From: COMBO-56-21 sp038852315
GTDB lineage: Archaea; Thermoplasmatota; Thermoplasmata; UBA10834
Length of the DNA stretch: 18,726 bases
Reading direction: 5' to 3'
Assembly: GCA_038852315.1 (NCBI GenBank)
Contig: JAWCKF010000033.1
Span: forward strand, 1-18,726
Part shown: positions 1-7,138 of the stretch, piece after piece
How positions within the stretch are numbered: the stretch's first letter is position 1
How the letters are laid out: each line of letters starts with the position of its first letter
Program-made: the position numbers and the translations under genes
The notes under the pieces: model-generated
What the model saw: only the letters and a program-made list of their open reading frames with translations
What the model was told of the DNA's origin: nothing
The model's database searches: none

Positions 1-562
1 CTATCAGGTTTATGCCCTGCTCGGACAGCATGTCCAGCACGTATGAGAACGCTCCCGGAGTCTCCTCTATCCTTGCGGGGCTCTTGACGGTTATCTCCCC
101 GAGGTTCTCCCTGACCTTGATGATGTAATCTTCGCCGATCGCGCTTACTATGCTCGGGAGGTGTTTGTCCTCAGATATGACGGTTATCGCGCTGGTGCTC
201 TGGAGCACCTGCATCGTGCTCTTCTCAGCAAGTATCTTCCTGACGACGTCCTCGAGGTTCTTCAGAACTATCCATTCGTTCTTCGCGACGACGATGCATA
301 TCCTCGTCTTCATTTCGAGCCTGCTGTCCTCGAAGAGGCTTGTTATGGCGCCCTCGAGGTCGGTCTTCGCGAGCTTCATTCCGTAGCGCCTGGCCGCCGC
401 GAGGACGGCTTCCTCATTCTTGATGCCCGTCTCCTTCATTATCAGCCTGGCGAGGGACGAATAGTTGATGAGATCCTTGCTGATGCAGTCCTTGATGCTC
501 GGGTGACGGTCGATGTACTTCCGCGTTAGTTCGGCAGCGCTAGTCTTCTTCGGCTTGTCCAT
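1..562 (-). CDS. ACT-domain protein, predicted regulator of amino-acid metabolism (partial, C-terminus cut by window edge)
   Basis: Reading leftward from the ATG at 562, an open frame runs off the window edge after 187 codons. The N-terminal ~65 residues are helical and charged (starts MDKPKKTSAAELTRKYID), resembling a small DNA- or protein-binding module. A middle segment follows with alternating hydrophobic strands (ICIVVAKNEWIVLKNL, then SAITVISEDKHL). The visible end, VRENLGEITVKSPARIEETPG followed by a segment ending LSEQGINLI, is the typical first half of an ACT domain: strand, pre-helix Pro-Gly turn, helix, then the GINL strand. ACT domains bind small ligands, mostly amino acids, so a ligand-sensing regulatory role is likely. 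Which ligand cannot be told. The gene is transcribed divergently from the tRNA-Glu gene. Homology is recognised by pattern only. Confidence 0.75.
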   Translation of the reverse strand, partial: MDKPKKTSAAELTRKYIDRHPSIKDCISKDLINYSSLARLIMKETGIKNEEAVLAAARRYGMKLAKTDLEGAITSLFEDSRLEMKTRICIVVAKNEWIVLKNLEDVVRKILAEKSTMQVLQSTSAITVISEDKHLPSIVSAIGEDYIIKVRENLGEITVKSPARIEETPGAFSYVLDMLSEQGINLI

Positions 563-590
563 CCAGGGATGACAATCTATCATCCTGACA

Positions 591-599
591 TTAATCTTT
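591..599 (+). promoter_or_regulatory. TATA box of tRNA-Glu
   Basis: TTAATCTTT is centred about 28 bases before the predicted tRNA 5' end at 623, which is the usual archaeal TATA-to-start distance. It lies between the divergent ACT-protein start and the tRNA. Its position independently supports 623 as the tRNA 5' end. Confidence 0.55.
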
Positions 600-622
600 G
601 GTCTTCGGGAAGAGGCCTACGT

Positions 623-784
623 GCTCNNNNNNNNNNNNNNNNNNNNNNNNNNNNNNNNNNNNNNNNNNNNNNNNNNNNNNNNNNNNNNNNNNNNNNNNNN
701 NNNNNNNNNNNNNNNNNNNNNNNNNNNNGTCAATCATTCCAGCCTTTCGAGCTGGACACCCGGGTTCAAATCCCGGCGGGAGCA
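623..784 (+). tRNA. tRNA-Glu (anticodon UUC), interrupted by an assembly gap
   Basis: The right side of the N run holds most of a tRNA. The anticodon stem is CCAGC/GCTGG (739-743, 751-755) with loop CTTTCGA, so the anticodon TTC lies at 746-748 (Glu). A 4-base variable loop follows, then T stem CCGGG/CCCGG with loop TTCAAAT. The acceptor strand CGGGAGC is at 777-783 with discriminator A784. Just left of the gap, GCTC at 623-626 is exactly the complement of the last four acceptor bases, so the 5' end is placed at 623. CCA is not encoded. Only about 13 to 15 bases should be missing, yet 102 N are present, so the gap length is probably nominal. The alternative is that the true 5' end lies inside the gap. 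Confidence 0.88.
627..728. other. Assembly gap (102 N)
   Basis: This is a run of undetermined bases between two halves of one tRNA gene. The flanking acceptor halves pair, so the real distance may be far shorter than 102 bases. No sequence can be described here. Confidence 0.99.
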
Positions 785-961
785 CTCTTTCGTTGCTAGC
801 TGGGTCTCGATTCGATGGTGGGACACAGTTTCTCATTGTCAGAGGGCCGTCTGCAGGAACCCATGGTGAAGCAAAGGCAACAACTGATTCGTCGACAATA
901 GAGATGCAAGAACGCTTATGACCACAGATCCTCATGTGCAATTCGCACACTGGCGACGGCA

Positions 962-1435
962 GTGACTGATCTGCAACAAACCTCAGATGCAACCGCTAAA
1001 CCTCGAATGGGAATGCTCTCAATGATAGGAAGAGCTGTTGTACCGCTTGTTCTCGGCATCGTGTTGCTCACTGCCGGGATAACACTGATGGTGGGAGCTT
1101 CGGATGGTAGTTGGGTTCCGAATCTAGGAATAATCACGGTCCTCGTGGTGACACTTGGAGTGGTGTTCTTCGCCGTGTCATACGTTTCCAGGCGCGAACT
1201 GATTTCTTCGCGTCTGAACGAGGCGTCGATTGTGCTGGGCTGGTATGTTGCATTGGAGTTTCTGGCTGGAGTGGGGTTAGCATTCATAGGAGTTGGCAAT
1301 CTTCTCTTAGATGTTGGAAGGCCAGATTGGAGCCTTGTGGCAATTGCTGTGTTCGGACTGCTTCTCGTTACAGACTCATGGCTCACCCGTAGTAGGGATG
1401 CAAAACAGGACGTGAGGAAGAAGGAGGTCTCATAG
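962..1435 (+). CDS. Orphan four-helix membrane protein
   Basis: A 157-residue frame with a GTG start at 962. It has four hydrophobic segments at about residues 25-45, 55-75, 88-116 and 123-140, joined by short loops (SRRELISSR between the second and third), with a charged C-terminal tail rich in Lys, Arg and Asp. I do not recognise the family. Regular hydrophobic spacing and positive charges beside the helices argue that it is a real integral membrane protein. A possible TATA-like CTTATGA lies at about 915-921, and there is no clear Shine-Dalgarno. An in-frame ATG at 1007 is an alternative start. The gene and its flanks look lower in G+C, with less biased codons, than the neighbours. It follows a tRNA gene, so acquisition by transfer is possible but unproven. 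Confidence 0.55.
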   Translation: MTDLQQTSDATAKPRMGMLSMIGRAVVPLVLGIVLLTAGITLMVGASDGSWVPNLGIITVLVVTLGVVFFAVSYVSRRELISSRLNEASIVLGWYVALEFLAGVGLAFIGVGNLLLDVGRPDWSLVAIAVFGLLLVTDSWLTRSRDAKQDVRKKEVS

Positions 1436-1641
1436 GAGCCTGGATGACTGATCGATTCTGAGCCAGCCGGAATCTTCACATCCGGACGGATAGCACTCCT
1501 AGTCCACTCGCTCAGATTCAGCTAAGGAGCATGACGCAGCTCCTCTCGCGACTGAGTAAAACCTCCTCACCTCATCCACATCGGGAGGCACCGTCGATGC
1601 CCCTTCGTCTTCGAAACGAGGGCGACCTCTCGATGCGATGT
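1436..1641. other. Intergenic stretch between convergent genes
   Basis: About 200 bases separate the 3' ends of the orphan membrane protein and the DUF835 gene. I see only a weak hairpin, AGGAGC (1525-1530) with GCTCCT (1539-1544), and no T-run, RNA gene or repeat. Confidence 0.5.
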
Positions 1642-2370
1642 TCAAAGCACCTGGCTCATCTCCCGCTCCACCAGCGACAAATCCTTAGGGTCCATGGCCG
1701 ACTCATCGACTGGGATGATGAGATAGCCTTTGTCGAGCACGACCTGTTCGTTTATCAGCTGGATGAACCTCAGCACGCTTTTGAAATCGTTCTGGGTAGT
1801 CAGGTACTCGAGCCCCTCTATGATCACCGCGCCGTTCTCTCCCTTAGAGAGAAACTCCCTTATCGAGGACGCGAGGTGTGCAAGGTTGTTGGGAGACACG
1901 AATTCGATTCCTTTTCTCGCCGCTGTGCCCTGCCCGGGTTCGGTCTTGGTGAGCCAAAGCGCATCGGCTTCGAACCTGTACTTCTGCTTGAGCGTGTCAG
2001 GGTGAGTCCTCGATATGCAAAGACCTCTGCACCCTGAGGAGAGCAAGTCGGAGAATATTGCGAAACTCCTCTCGGGCCGTTCCTCCCTGATCAGGTAGCT
2101 CCAGCCTGGCGTGAGCGTGATCTGCTGTGGCTGGGCCGCCTTCGCCTCCGCCTCCTGGACCATGAGCTTCCTGCCAAGTGCTCGCTCCAGCTCGTCAACC
2201 TTCTGCTGCACACGCTGGAAAAGCATCGAACGCTTCGACTTGGCCATTATCTGAAGCTCGCGCGATGTGTAGCCTTTCGTCGTTAGTTTGATAATCTCGT
2301 CCCAGGCCTCCTGGAGCCCTTCCTGGAAACCCTTTATGTAGCTCCTGGCAGAATCATCGTCCTGAGACAT
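1642..2370 (-). CDS. DUF835 domain protein
   Basis: A 242-residue protein. The N-terminal ~70 residues hold a charged helical region with the phrase TTKGYTSRELQIMAKSK, followed by a probable coiled coil (FQRVQQKVDELERAL). From about residue 95 comes a DUF835 domain: GWSYLIREE, then ISRTHPDTLKQKY, an aspartate-like GLEYLTTQNDF segment, and the closing LIIPVDESAMDPKDLSLVEREM. DUF835 is common in Thermoplasmata and methanogens, often attached to sensory or regulatory modules. Its biochemical role is unknown to me, though its fold recalls RecA/KaiC-like signalling proteins. The start ATG at 2370 is preceded by GGATGGGATA and a TATA-like ATTATTAG about 45 bases upstream. It is divergent from the 519-residue protein. 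Confidence 0.85.
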   Translation of the reverse strand: MSQDDDSARSYIKGFQEGLQEAWDEIIKLTTKGYTSRELQIMAKSKRSMLFQRVQQKVDELERALGRKLMVQEAEAKAAQPQQITLTPGWSYLIREERPERSFAIFSDLLSSGCRGLCISRTHPDTLKQKYRFEADALWLTKTEPGQGTAARKGIEFVSPNNLAHLASSIREFLSKGENGAVIIEGLEYLTTQNDFKSVLRFIQLINEQVVLDKGYLIIPVDESAMDPKDLSLVEREMSQVL

Positions 2371-2400
2371 TATCCCATCCGCCTTCCACCCACTCCAAAT

Positions 2401-2483
2401 GGGCTGGCCAGACTAATAATCCTATCGGGTTCGACGAATCCTGACCTCAGGAAGCGCATCGAAAAAGGATATTAGCCTGGCCC
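2401..2483. promoter_or_regulatory. Mirror-image divergent promoters (imperfect inverted repeat over both TATA boxes)
   Basis: Read leftward, 2422-2401 is GGATTATTAGTCTGGCC followed by AGCCC. Read rightward, 2467-2483 is GGATATTAGCCTGGCCC. Apart from one inserted T and one T/C change, the first 17 positions agree. Each arm contains the TATA-like element (ATTATTAG or ATATTAG) of the gene it faces, and 44 bases separate the arms. The DUF835 gene and the 519-residue gene therefore have nearly identical core promoters. Confidence 0.6.
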
Positions 2484-2505
2484 GACATGGTGGGCCGAGT
2501 TCAAG

Positions 2506-4065
2506 ATGCCCAAGAAGAAGCCGATGCCGCGTCTGAAGGTCCGCGGAAGAATCGCGTCGAAGGTCATGGAGAAGGACCTTCTTTCGAGAGCCAAGATGCT
2601 GATGGACGACGCTGAGCTGATACTGCCGGAGTGCGCCACCGATTGTGGATCGTGCCCGTTCAGGAGGACGAGGAGGAGACTCGAAAAGATTGTGAAATAC
2701 AAGGACGACCCGGTCAGGCTGGCGAAGCTCGCCAGGCGAGGTGACAAGCTCGCGCGGGCATACGCTGCGACGATAGGGCTGGTTCACGAGAAGAAGACGC
2801 CGTACCTGGCCACAGCGAAGTATCCGGGCGGCACGGTGACCTATGCCGCTCGTGGGAAGACCGACAAAGAGAAGCTCATCGGAGTCCAGAACTTCGACTC
2901 GCCCAAGTGGAGGGTGATGAGCGTCCTTGACCTCGTGAGGAAGAAGGGACTGCATTTCTACTCATACGGCGACAGTTTCGTATGCACAGGAAAGGCTGCG
3001 GCTCCTCCCGATGAATACGTCAGGATGGCTGCAGAGAAAGTAGGCGCCACCAAGCTCGTGGGGGGCGCCTACTTGTGCCCTCACGGGCCTGAGGAGTCCG
3101 ACCATATCGAGTTCGATTGGGTGACTGCGGGCAAGAGGGTGCTGCTATGCGACCAGTGTGCCGCGAAGGCTAAGAACACACTCGCGAAGCTTGCTGAGGG
3201 GATGGCTGTCCCAAAGCCACTGAGCGAGTTCGAGATATCTGTTGTGAGGAAGCTCAAGGCCGCCTCAGGGAAGAAGTGTGACGAGGATGCGCTCAACAAG
3301 CCCATCGATGAGAAGCTCCTTGACGATTATGCCGAGGGCAAGCTCGGAGACAAAGAGTTGATAGAGAAGCACCTCGCCACCGTGAAAGAGGAGCTGGAGG
3401 CGGAGAACAGGCGCCTTTTCGTCCGTGGAGACAAGTGCTTCGGGGAAGATTACGAAGCATTCGCGGCGGACATGACGGAGGACGAGATTGAACGCAGGGC
3501 GTTGAGGGCACTTCTCCGGGACCACGGACATGCTGTTGTGATCGATTCAGGCGCATCGGTGAACGACCTCCTCAGCGCTCACTGGGCAGAGGGGGGAAGA
3601 AAGGTCCTCGAGGAGTTCGTCCCGGCTGAGATGGCTGAGAGGTATTTCAAGGAGAGCGAGGGAACGGATTCTCCGCTGAGGATCATCCGGAGAGCGATGA
3701 AAGAGGCCCAGTGCGAGGAGATATCAGCGAGCATACCGTGCTACTCGGGCCTGTCAGAGCACGGCCTGTTCGTGGAGAGGATAGTCAGGGCATACAAGAC
3801 CAAGGGAAGCTCTGAAGCGGTGGCTGTTATAGACAGCGAACGCTCCAGCGACCACAGGACGAGGTCTATCGCGCACGCGTTCTACCTTGCGCTCGGCGTT
3901 ACCTCGAAGTCGTGGAAGTTCACAGAGGAGGAGAAGCAGTTCGGCAGAGGGCTTACGGCCGCCGCGAAGGAGCTGCTAGAGAGCAGAGGTCCAGAAGAGC
4001 ATCACGAGAAGTTCTGTAGCTTCATGAGGCTTGCCGGGAGCACGGAGGAGATCGTTCGTCTTTGA
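2506..4065 (+). CDS. Uncharacterised 519-residue cysteine-bearing protein
   Basis: A full-length 519-residue soluble frame with strong coding character; I do not recognise the family. The N-terminus is basic (MPKKKPMPRLKVRGR). At residues 43-50 lies PECATDCGSCPF, a Cx3Cx2C triplet, followed by an Arg/Lys-rich helix. A globular part follows to about residue 220. Near 191-218, CPH and CDQC could form a zinc-ribbon-like site (C191, H193, C215, C218). The rest is helical and acidic (EELEAENRRLF, DMTEDEIERRALRALLRDHG). There is no signal peptide or membrane helix. The cysteine triplet has the spacing of a radical-SAM cluster, but no TIM-barrel context is visible. A TATA-like ATATTAG at about 2469-2475 predicts a leader of only some 10 bases. 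The last 44 bases overlap taw2 tail to tail. Confidence 0.85.
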   Translation: MPKKKPMPRLKVRGRIASKVMEKDLLSRAKMLMDDAELILPECATDCGSCPFRRTRRRLEKIVKYKDDPVRLAKLARRGDKLARAYAATIGLVHEKKTPYLATAKYPGGTVTYAARGKTDKEKLIGVQNFDSPKWRVMSVLDLVRKKGLHFYSYGDSFVCTGKAAAPPDEYVRMAAEKVGATKLVGGAYLCPHGPEESDHIEFDWVTAGKRVLLCDQCAAKAKNTLAKLAEGMAVPKPLSEFEISVVRKLKAASGKKCDEDALNKPIDEKLLDDYAEGKLGDKELIEKHLATVKEELEAENRRLFVRGDKCFGEDYEAFAADMTEDEIERRALRALLRDHGHAVVIDSGASVNDLLSAHWAEGGRKVLEEFVPAEMAERYFKESEGTDSPLRIIRRAMKEAQCEEISASIPCYSGLSEHGLFVERIVRAYKTKGSSEAVAVIDSERSSDHRTRSIAHAFYLALGVTSKSWKFTEEEKQFGRGLTAAAKELLESRGPEEHHEKFCSFMRLAGSTEEIVRL

Positions 4066-5146
4066 ACACTCGCGCATCAACCACGACGTGGCTCACTCCG
4101 GGCGCGAACGACTTTACTTCCTTAACCCTGTTGATCTCAACCCTCGCGCCTGCCAAACCCCGGGTGAGCCTCTGGATGGGTCTGTGCGGCAGGAGTTCCC
4201 CCGGGCAGGTCTCGTGGTAGTGTATCATCCCTCCGCTTCTGAGCATCCTCATGGCTGCCGGAAGATACTCGTGTGTGGTCTTCACATAGCCCATGATGAT
4301 CCTGTCCGCGAATGACTCGCCATCAAGAGAGCGGTTGTCCCCGAGTACAGGCTCCACGATGTGGGCGACGCGGTTCAGCCGGATGTTCTCACTCAGGTAA
4401 GAATATGCCACAGGGTTCAGCTCGCACGCTATCACCCTTCTTGGCTTCTGGTAGACGGCCAACGGGAGCGAGAAGTAGCCTATCCCGGCGAACATGTCGA
4501 CCACGGTCTCCCCATCGCACCGGATCTGCGACATGCGGATGCGTTCCTCCATGTTCCCGGATGAGAACATGATCTGCGCCACGTCGAACCTGAACCGGAC
4601 GCCGTTCTCGACGTGCGTGGTGACGGTGTCCTCGCCCAACAGAAGCCTCAGGCCTGGCTGTCTCAGCTCGCCCGATATTCCACCCACGTCCCTCAGCACA
4701 GACTTAGCTCGCAGTACCTGTGCGTAGGCATCCGCGACCGCCTTCTCATGCGGGTCCAGCGCCCTGTCCAGCTTCAGGACGAGGACGTCCCCGAAAAGCT
4801 CCCATTTCCGGGGCAGCAACGGCTTCAGAGCTTCGGGGATGTCGACCCGATCCAGTATCTCGTCGATCGGATCCTTCCTGGGCAACCTCTGGGAGAAGTC
4901 GGATTCCACGAGTTCTGCACCGAGCCGCCTCAGCAGTTCAGCCGGCGGTGCTGACAAGACCGGGATGACCACATGCGCCCCCTCTTCGCATATCCGGTGC
5001 GCGCTGTCCACGAAACGCTGTCTCGCGAGTTCTCTCCTCGCCTCCTCTGCCCTTCTCCTTTCTACCTTTACGCCCAGCACATGGCGAAGAACGACTCGAA
5101 GGGCTATGTATGTTGCCCACCGGTGCGAGGACATACCGAAAAGCAT
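4022..5146 (-). CDS. taw2: tRNA wybutosine-synthesis enzyme Taw2 (Trm5/Tyw2 family)
   Basis: Taw2 transfers the 3-amino-3-carboxypropyl group of S-adenosylmethionine to the tricyclic guanosine at position 37 of tRNA-Phe in archaeal wyosine synthesis. The class I fold is visible: FDVAQIMFSSGNMEER at residues 187-202, the SAM loop DMFAGIGYFSLP (217-228), acidic E242, and MGYVKTTHEYLP (285-296). The MGY motif and the following IHYHETCPGELLPHRP are of the Taw2 type; Trm5 methyltransferases have an NLP/NPP-type motif there. Residues 23-70 resemble the N-terminal D1 domain of Trm5, making this protein longer than compact Taw2 (about 250-280 residues). The start is uncertain: ATG 5146, ATG 5134, or GTG 5080, the last fitting a TATA box near 5146. 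No other wyosine gene is in the window. Confidence 0.88.
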   Translation of the reverse strand: MLFGMSSHRWATYIALRVVLRHVLGVKVERRRAEEARRELARQRFVDSAHRICEEGAHVVIPVLSAPPAELLRRLGAELVESDFSQRLPRKDPIDEILDRVDIPEALKPLLPRKWELFGDVLVLKLDRALDPHEKAVADAYAQVLRAKSVLRDVGGISGELRQPGLRLLLGEDTVTTHVENGVRFRFDVAQIMFSSGNMEERIRMSQIRCDGETVVDMFAGIGYFSLPLAVYQKPRRVIACELNPVAYSYLSENIRLNRVAHIVEPVLGDNRSLDGESFADRIIMGYVKTTHEYLPAAMRMLRSGGMIHYHETCPGELLPHRPIQRLTRGLAGARVEINRVKEVKSFAPGVSHVVVDARVFKDERSPPCSRQAS

Positions 5147-5149
5147 ATA
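5142..5149. promoter_or_regulatory. TATA box between taw2 and the surface-protein gene
   Basis: GCATATAG lies about 29 bases before the ATG at 5175, giving the surface-protein gene a leader of only a few bases. The same A/T core could serve taw2 on the other strand, which would put the taw2 start downstream of about 5120. Confidence 0.45.
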
Positions 5150-5174
5150 GTCAGTGCTAGGGTTCGGAGCAGAG

Positions 5175-5987
5175 ATGAGGCCTGGCTACGCGGCTCTCAC
5201 ATCGGTGCTGACTGTGATTCTGACTGTCTCATCGATGGTTTCTGGCGACATACCTGACCCCGGAAGTCCCAGGTACGCCAACAACATCATGTCCGATTTC
5301 GTCACCCCCACCGTGAGGCCAGGGGAGACCGCAGTATTCGAGTTCAACATCACCAACCCTTACGGGAACGCCTCGTATGTGATGGAAGACCTCAGCCTCA
5401 CAATGGGAGTGTACAGGTACTCCACTCAGGAAGAGACGAGGAACGTGACCGAGGATTTCAGGAACCCGCCGCTGATAGACGGGCTCGGCATCGAGGTGAC
5501 CAGACAGCTGGAAGACCTACACGAAGGTCAGAGCGCGAGAATGCGCTTCGAGATACACACTAAGGAGAAGACACCCCATGGGTCGTACTTCAGCCAGAGC
5601 ACATACTTCATAAGGTTCAAGATGACCTTCCACTTCCCCGGCAATGCGACGCAAGTCCTACTTCAGTCCCGGGGGTTCTTCACGGATGAACAGTGGGACC
5701 AGATGGTCTCCTTCGAGGCGGACGAGAGCATAGTCAACACGACATACATGAGATCGCTGGGCGTCGACGGCCTCCTGCCTGATTCGTCCTTCGGGATCAA
5801 GGTGCCCATACCCAGGTGGCCTCTGGGGTTGCTGATAGTCGGCATAGGCGCATGCTCTTTCATGGCGTTGTACTACTTCGTAATGGACAACCCAGGTATG
5901 TATCCGAAGCTAGAGAAGCGCTTTTATCATCTGAGGGGAAAACTGCGCGAGCTTAGGAGCAAGCTTCAGGACCGCAGAGGAAAGTGA
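5175..5987 (+). CDS. Membrane-anchored surface protein, possible NEW3-like beta domain
   Basis: A 270-residue protein starting at ATG 5175, five bases after a GGAG; an in-frame GTG at 5154 is less likely. The first ~24 residues form a signal peptide (hydrophobic LTSVLTVILTVSSMVSG). The long middle part is beta-rich, beginning with VTPTVRPGETAVFEFNITNP, a phrase typical of extracellular immunoglobulin-like or NEW3-type domains. It has five N-glycosylation sequons (NIT, NAS, NVT, NAT, NTT). One membrane helix lies at about 215-237 (WPLGLLIVGIGACSFMALYY), followed by a 33-residue basic cytoplasmic tail. It therefore sits in the cell membrane with its body outside. No ligand or partner can be inferred. 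Its last 26 codons overlap the geranylgeranyl reductase gene on the opposite strand. Confidence 0.8.
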   Translation: MRPGYAALTSVLTVILTVSSMVSGDIPDPGSPRYANNIMSDFVTPTVRPGETAVFEFNITNPYGNASYVMEDLSLTMGVYRYSTQEETRNVTEDFRNPPLIDGLGIEVTRQLEDLHEGQSARMRFEIHTKEKTPHGSYFSQSTYFIRFKMTFHFPGNATQVLLQSRGFFTDEQWDQMVSFEADESIVNTTYMRSLGVDGLLPDSSFGIKVPIPRWPLGLLIVGIGACSFMALYYFVMDNPGMYPKLEKRFYHLRGKLRELRSKLQDRRGK

Positions 5988-7061
5988 TGCTGGGTAGTCG
6001 ATGTCCCCTCGTGCCTCCAGCAGCGCCATGACCTCGGGCTCTGCAAAAAGCCTCAGAGCCTTGTCCAGCTTCTTGTCCGTGAGCTGAAGAAAGATCCTCC
6101 TTATCCTGAAGGCCTTCGAAAGTTCCTTTCCGAACTCCTCCCACCAGGCCGCATCGTACTCATCCAGCTTGCCCCTTCCGTCCAGGAATCGCGAGCACGC
6201 ATCAGCGCACAACTCTGCCCCCCTGACGCCAGTGTATACCCCTCCGCCAGAGAGCGGTTTCGCATGACTTGCGGCGTCCCCCACGAGGACGATCTTGCCC
6301 CTGAGGGCCCTCCGCGGCGGGCCTACAGGGATCTTGCCTGACACGAGGGATACCTTCTGGGCCTTCGCGAACTCTGGCTTGGAAAGCAGCTTGCGGAGGT
6401 ACACGGCTGGCGGAAGTTCGGCGTTCCAAGTACACAGGCCGACGCGCACTCTGTCATCCGCAGGTATCGCCCATGCGAAGAACCCTGGGGCAACACTGCT
6501 ACCGAAATAGAGCTCCACGAAGTCAGGATCGAGTTCGACCCCCTTGAGGTCGGCCTGGATCCCGGTGAGCATCTGCTTCGGGGCGGGCAGCCGCGCTGTC
6601 CTCCTGCAGAGCGACTTGTATCCGTCGGCGCCTATGACGACCTCGGCGCTGCCCGACCTCGTCTTCTTGTCGGTCCTGAGTTCGAACTCGACGGACCTTC
6701 CCCTGTCATTCAGAGACAGGACGGGTGAGCCTACAGCTACAGAGGCCCCGGCCTCCGCAGCCTGGTGAAACATCAGCCTGTCGAAGTGCTGTCTGTCGAT
6801 GACGCACGCCCTCGACGAGCTCGACTCGAGCGTGAGCGTGAATCCAAAAGGCGAGTGGAGCCTCGCCCCGCGGACCTCCCCCAGGATGCTCTCCTCGGCG
6901 AAAGACGGGATCCCGCGCCGCGTTACCAATCCTGCGCACTGCAGGGGCTCACCTGGGTTGTGATGCTCCTCCGCGAGCAGCACTTTGTGGCGTCTGGCGA
7001 GTAGCTGCGCGGCCCTGGCACCGGAAGGGCCGCCGCCCACAACAAGGACCTCTGTGCGCAC
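5910..7061 (-). CDS. Geranylgeranyl reductase family flavoprotein (archaeal lipid saturation)
   Basis: A 383-residue FAD enzyme, close to the usual ~390-400. Members reduce the double bonds of geranylgeranyl chains in archaeal ether lipids. Visible motifs are the Rossmann loop VVGGGPSGARAA (7-18), CAGL (42-45, the CxGL-type motif of these reductases), VVIGADG (141-147), the substrate-side APGFFAWAIP (191-200), and the second FAD motif GDAASHAKPLSGGGVYTG (261-278). The start is GTG 7061. The nucleotide-binding loop begins at residue 9, as expected, and the TATA-like CATAAAC at 7093-7099 predicts a leader of under 10 bases. Phytoene-dehydrogenase-like or other COG0644 oxidoreductase roles cannot be excluded. 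A perfect palindrome lies between TATA box and start. Confidence 0.87.
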   Translation of the reverse strand: MRTEVLVVGGGPSGARAAQLLARRHKVLLAEEHHNPGEPLQCAGLVTRRGIPSFAEESILGEVRGARLHSPFGFTLTLESSSSRACVIDRQHFDRLMFHQAAEAGASVAVGSPVLSLNDRGRSVEFELRTDKKTRSGSAEVVIGADGYKSLCRRTARLPAPKQMLTGIQADLKGVELDPDFVELYFGSSVAPGFFAWAIPADDRVRVGLCTWNAELPPAVYLRKLLSKPEFAKAQKVSLVSGKIPVGPPRRALRGKIVLVGDAASHAKPLSGGGVYTGVRGAELCADACSRFLDGRGKLDEYDAAWWEEFGKELSKAFRIRRIFLQLTDKKLDKALRLFAEPEVMALLEARGDIDYPASLSSAVLKLAPKLAQFSPQMIKALL

Positions 7062-7081
7062 GACGCAAGGAAGGGGCTGGT

Positions 7082-7100
7082 TGTAATTACAGTTTATGCT
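7082..7100 (-). promoter_or_regulatory. Geranylgeranyl reductase promoter with palindromic operator candidate
   Basis: Read on the minus strand, AGCATAAACT (7100-7091) is TATA-like and is followed at once by the perfect 10-base palindrome TGTAATTACA (7091-7082). The predicted transcription start is near 7069. A protein bound to the palindrome would block initiation, so repression is the simple reading. Confidence 0.45.
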
Positions 7101-7138
7101 GATTGGTGGCTCTGCGCTTGCCGAGTGTACGGCACAGG

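Noticed and set aside
918..965. 15-codon frame ending on the GTG of the orphan membrane gene, as a possible leader peptide
   Set aside because: No ribosome site or amino-acid run that would suggest attenuation; the overlap may be chance.
916..1479. 187-codon minus-strand frame opposite the orphan membrane protein
   Set aside because: Its product is Ser/Thr/Pro-rich without domain character, while the plus strand codes regular membrane helices; it is a shadow.
2635..2656. Radical-SAM enzyme call from the Cx3Cx2C motif in the 519-residue protein
   Set aside because: The surrounding residues lack the strand before and the glycine-rich and ribose motifs after that define radical-SAM barrels, so only the spacing is reported.
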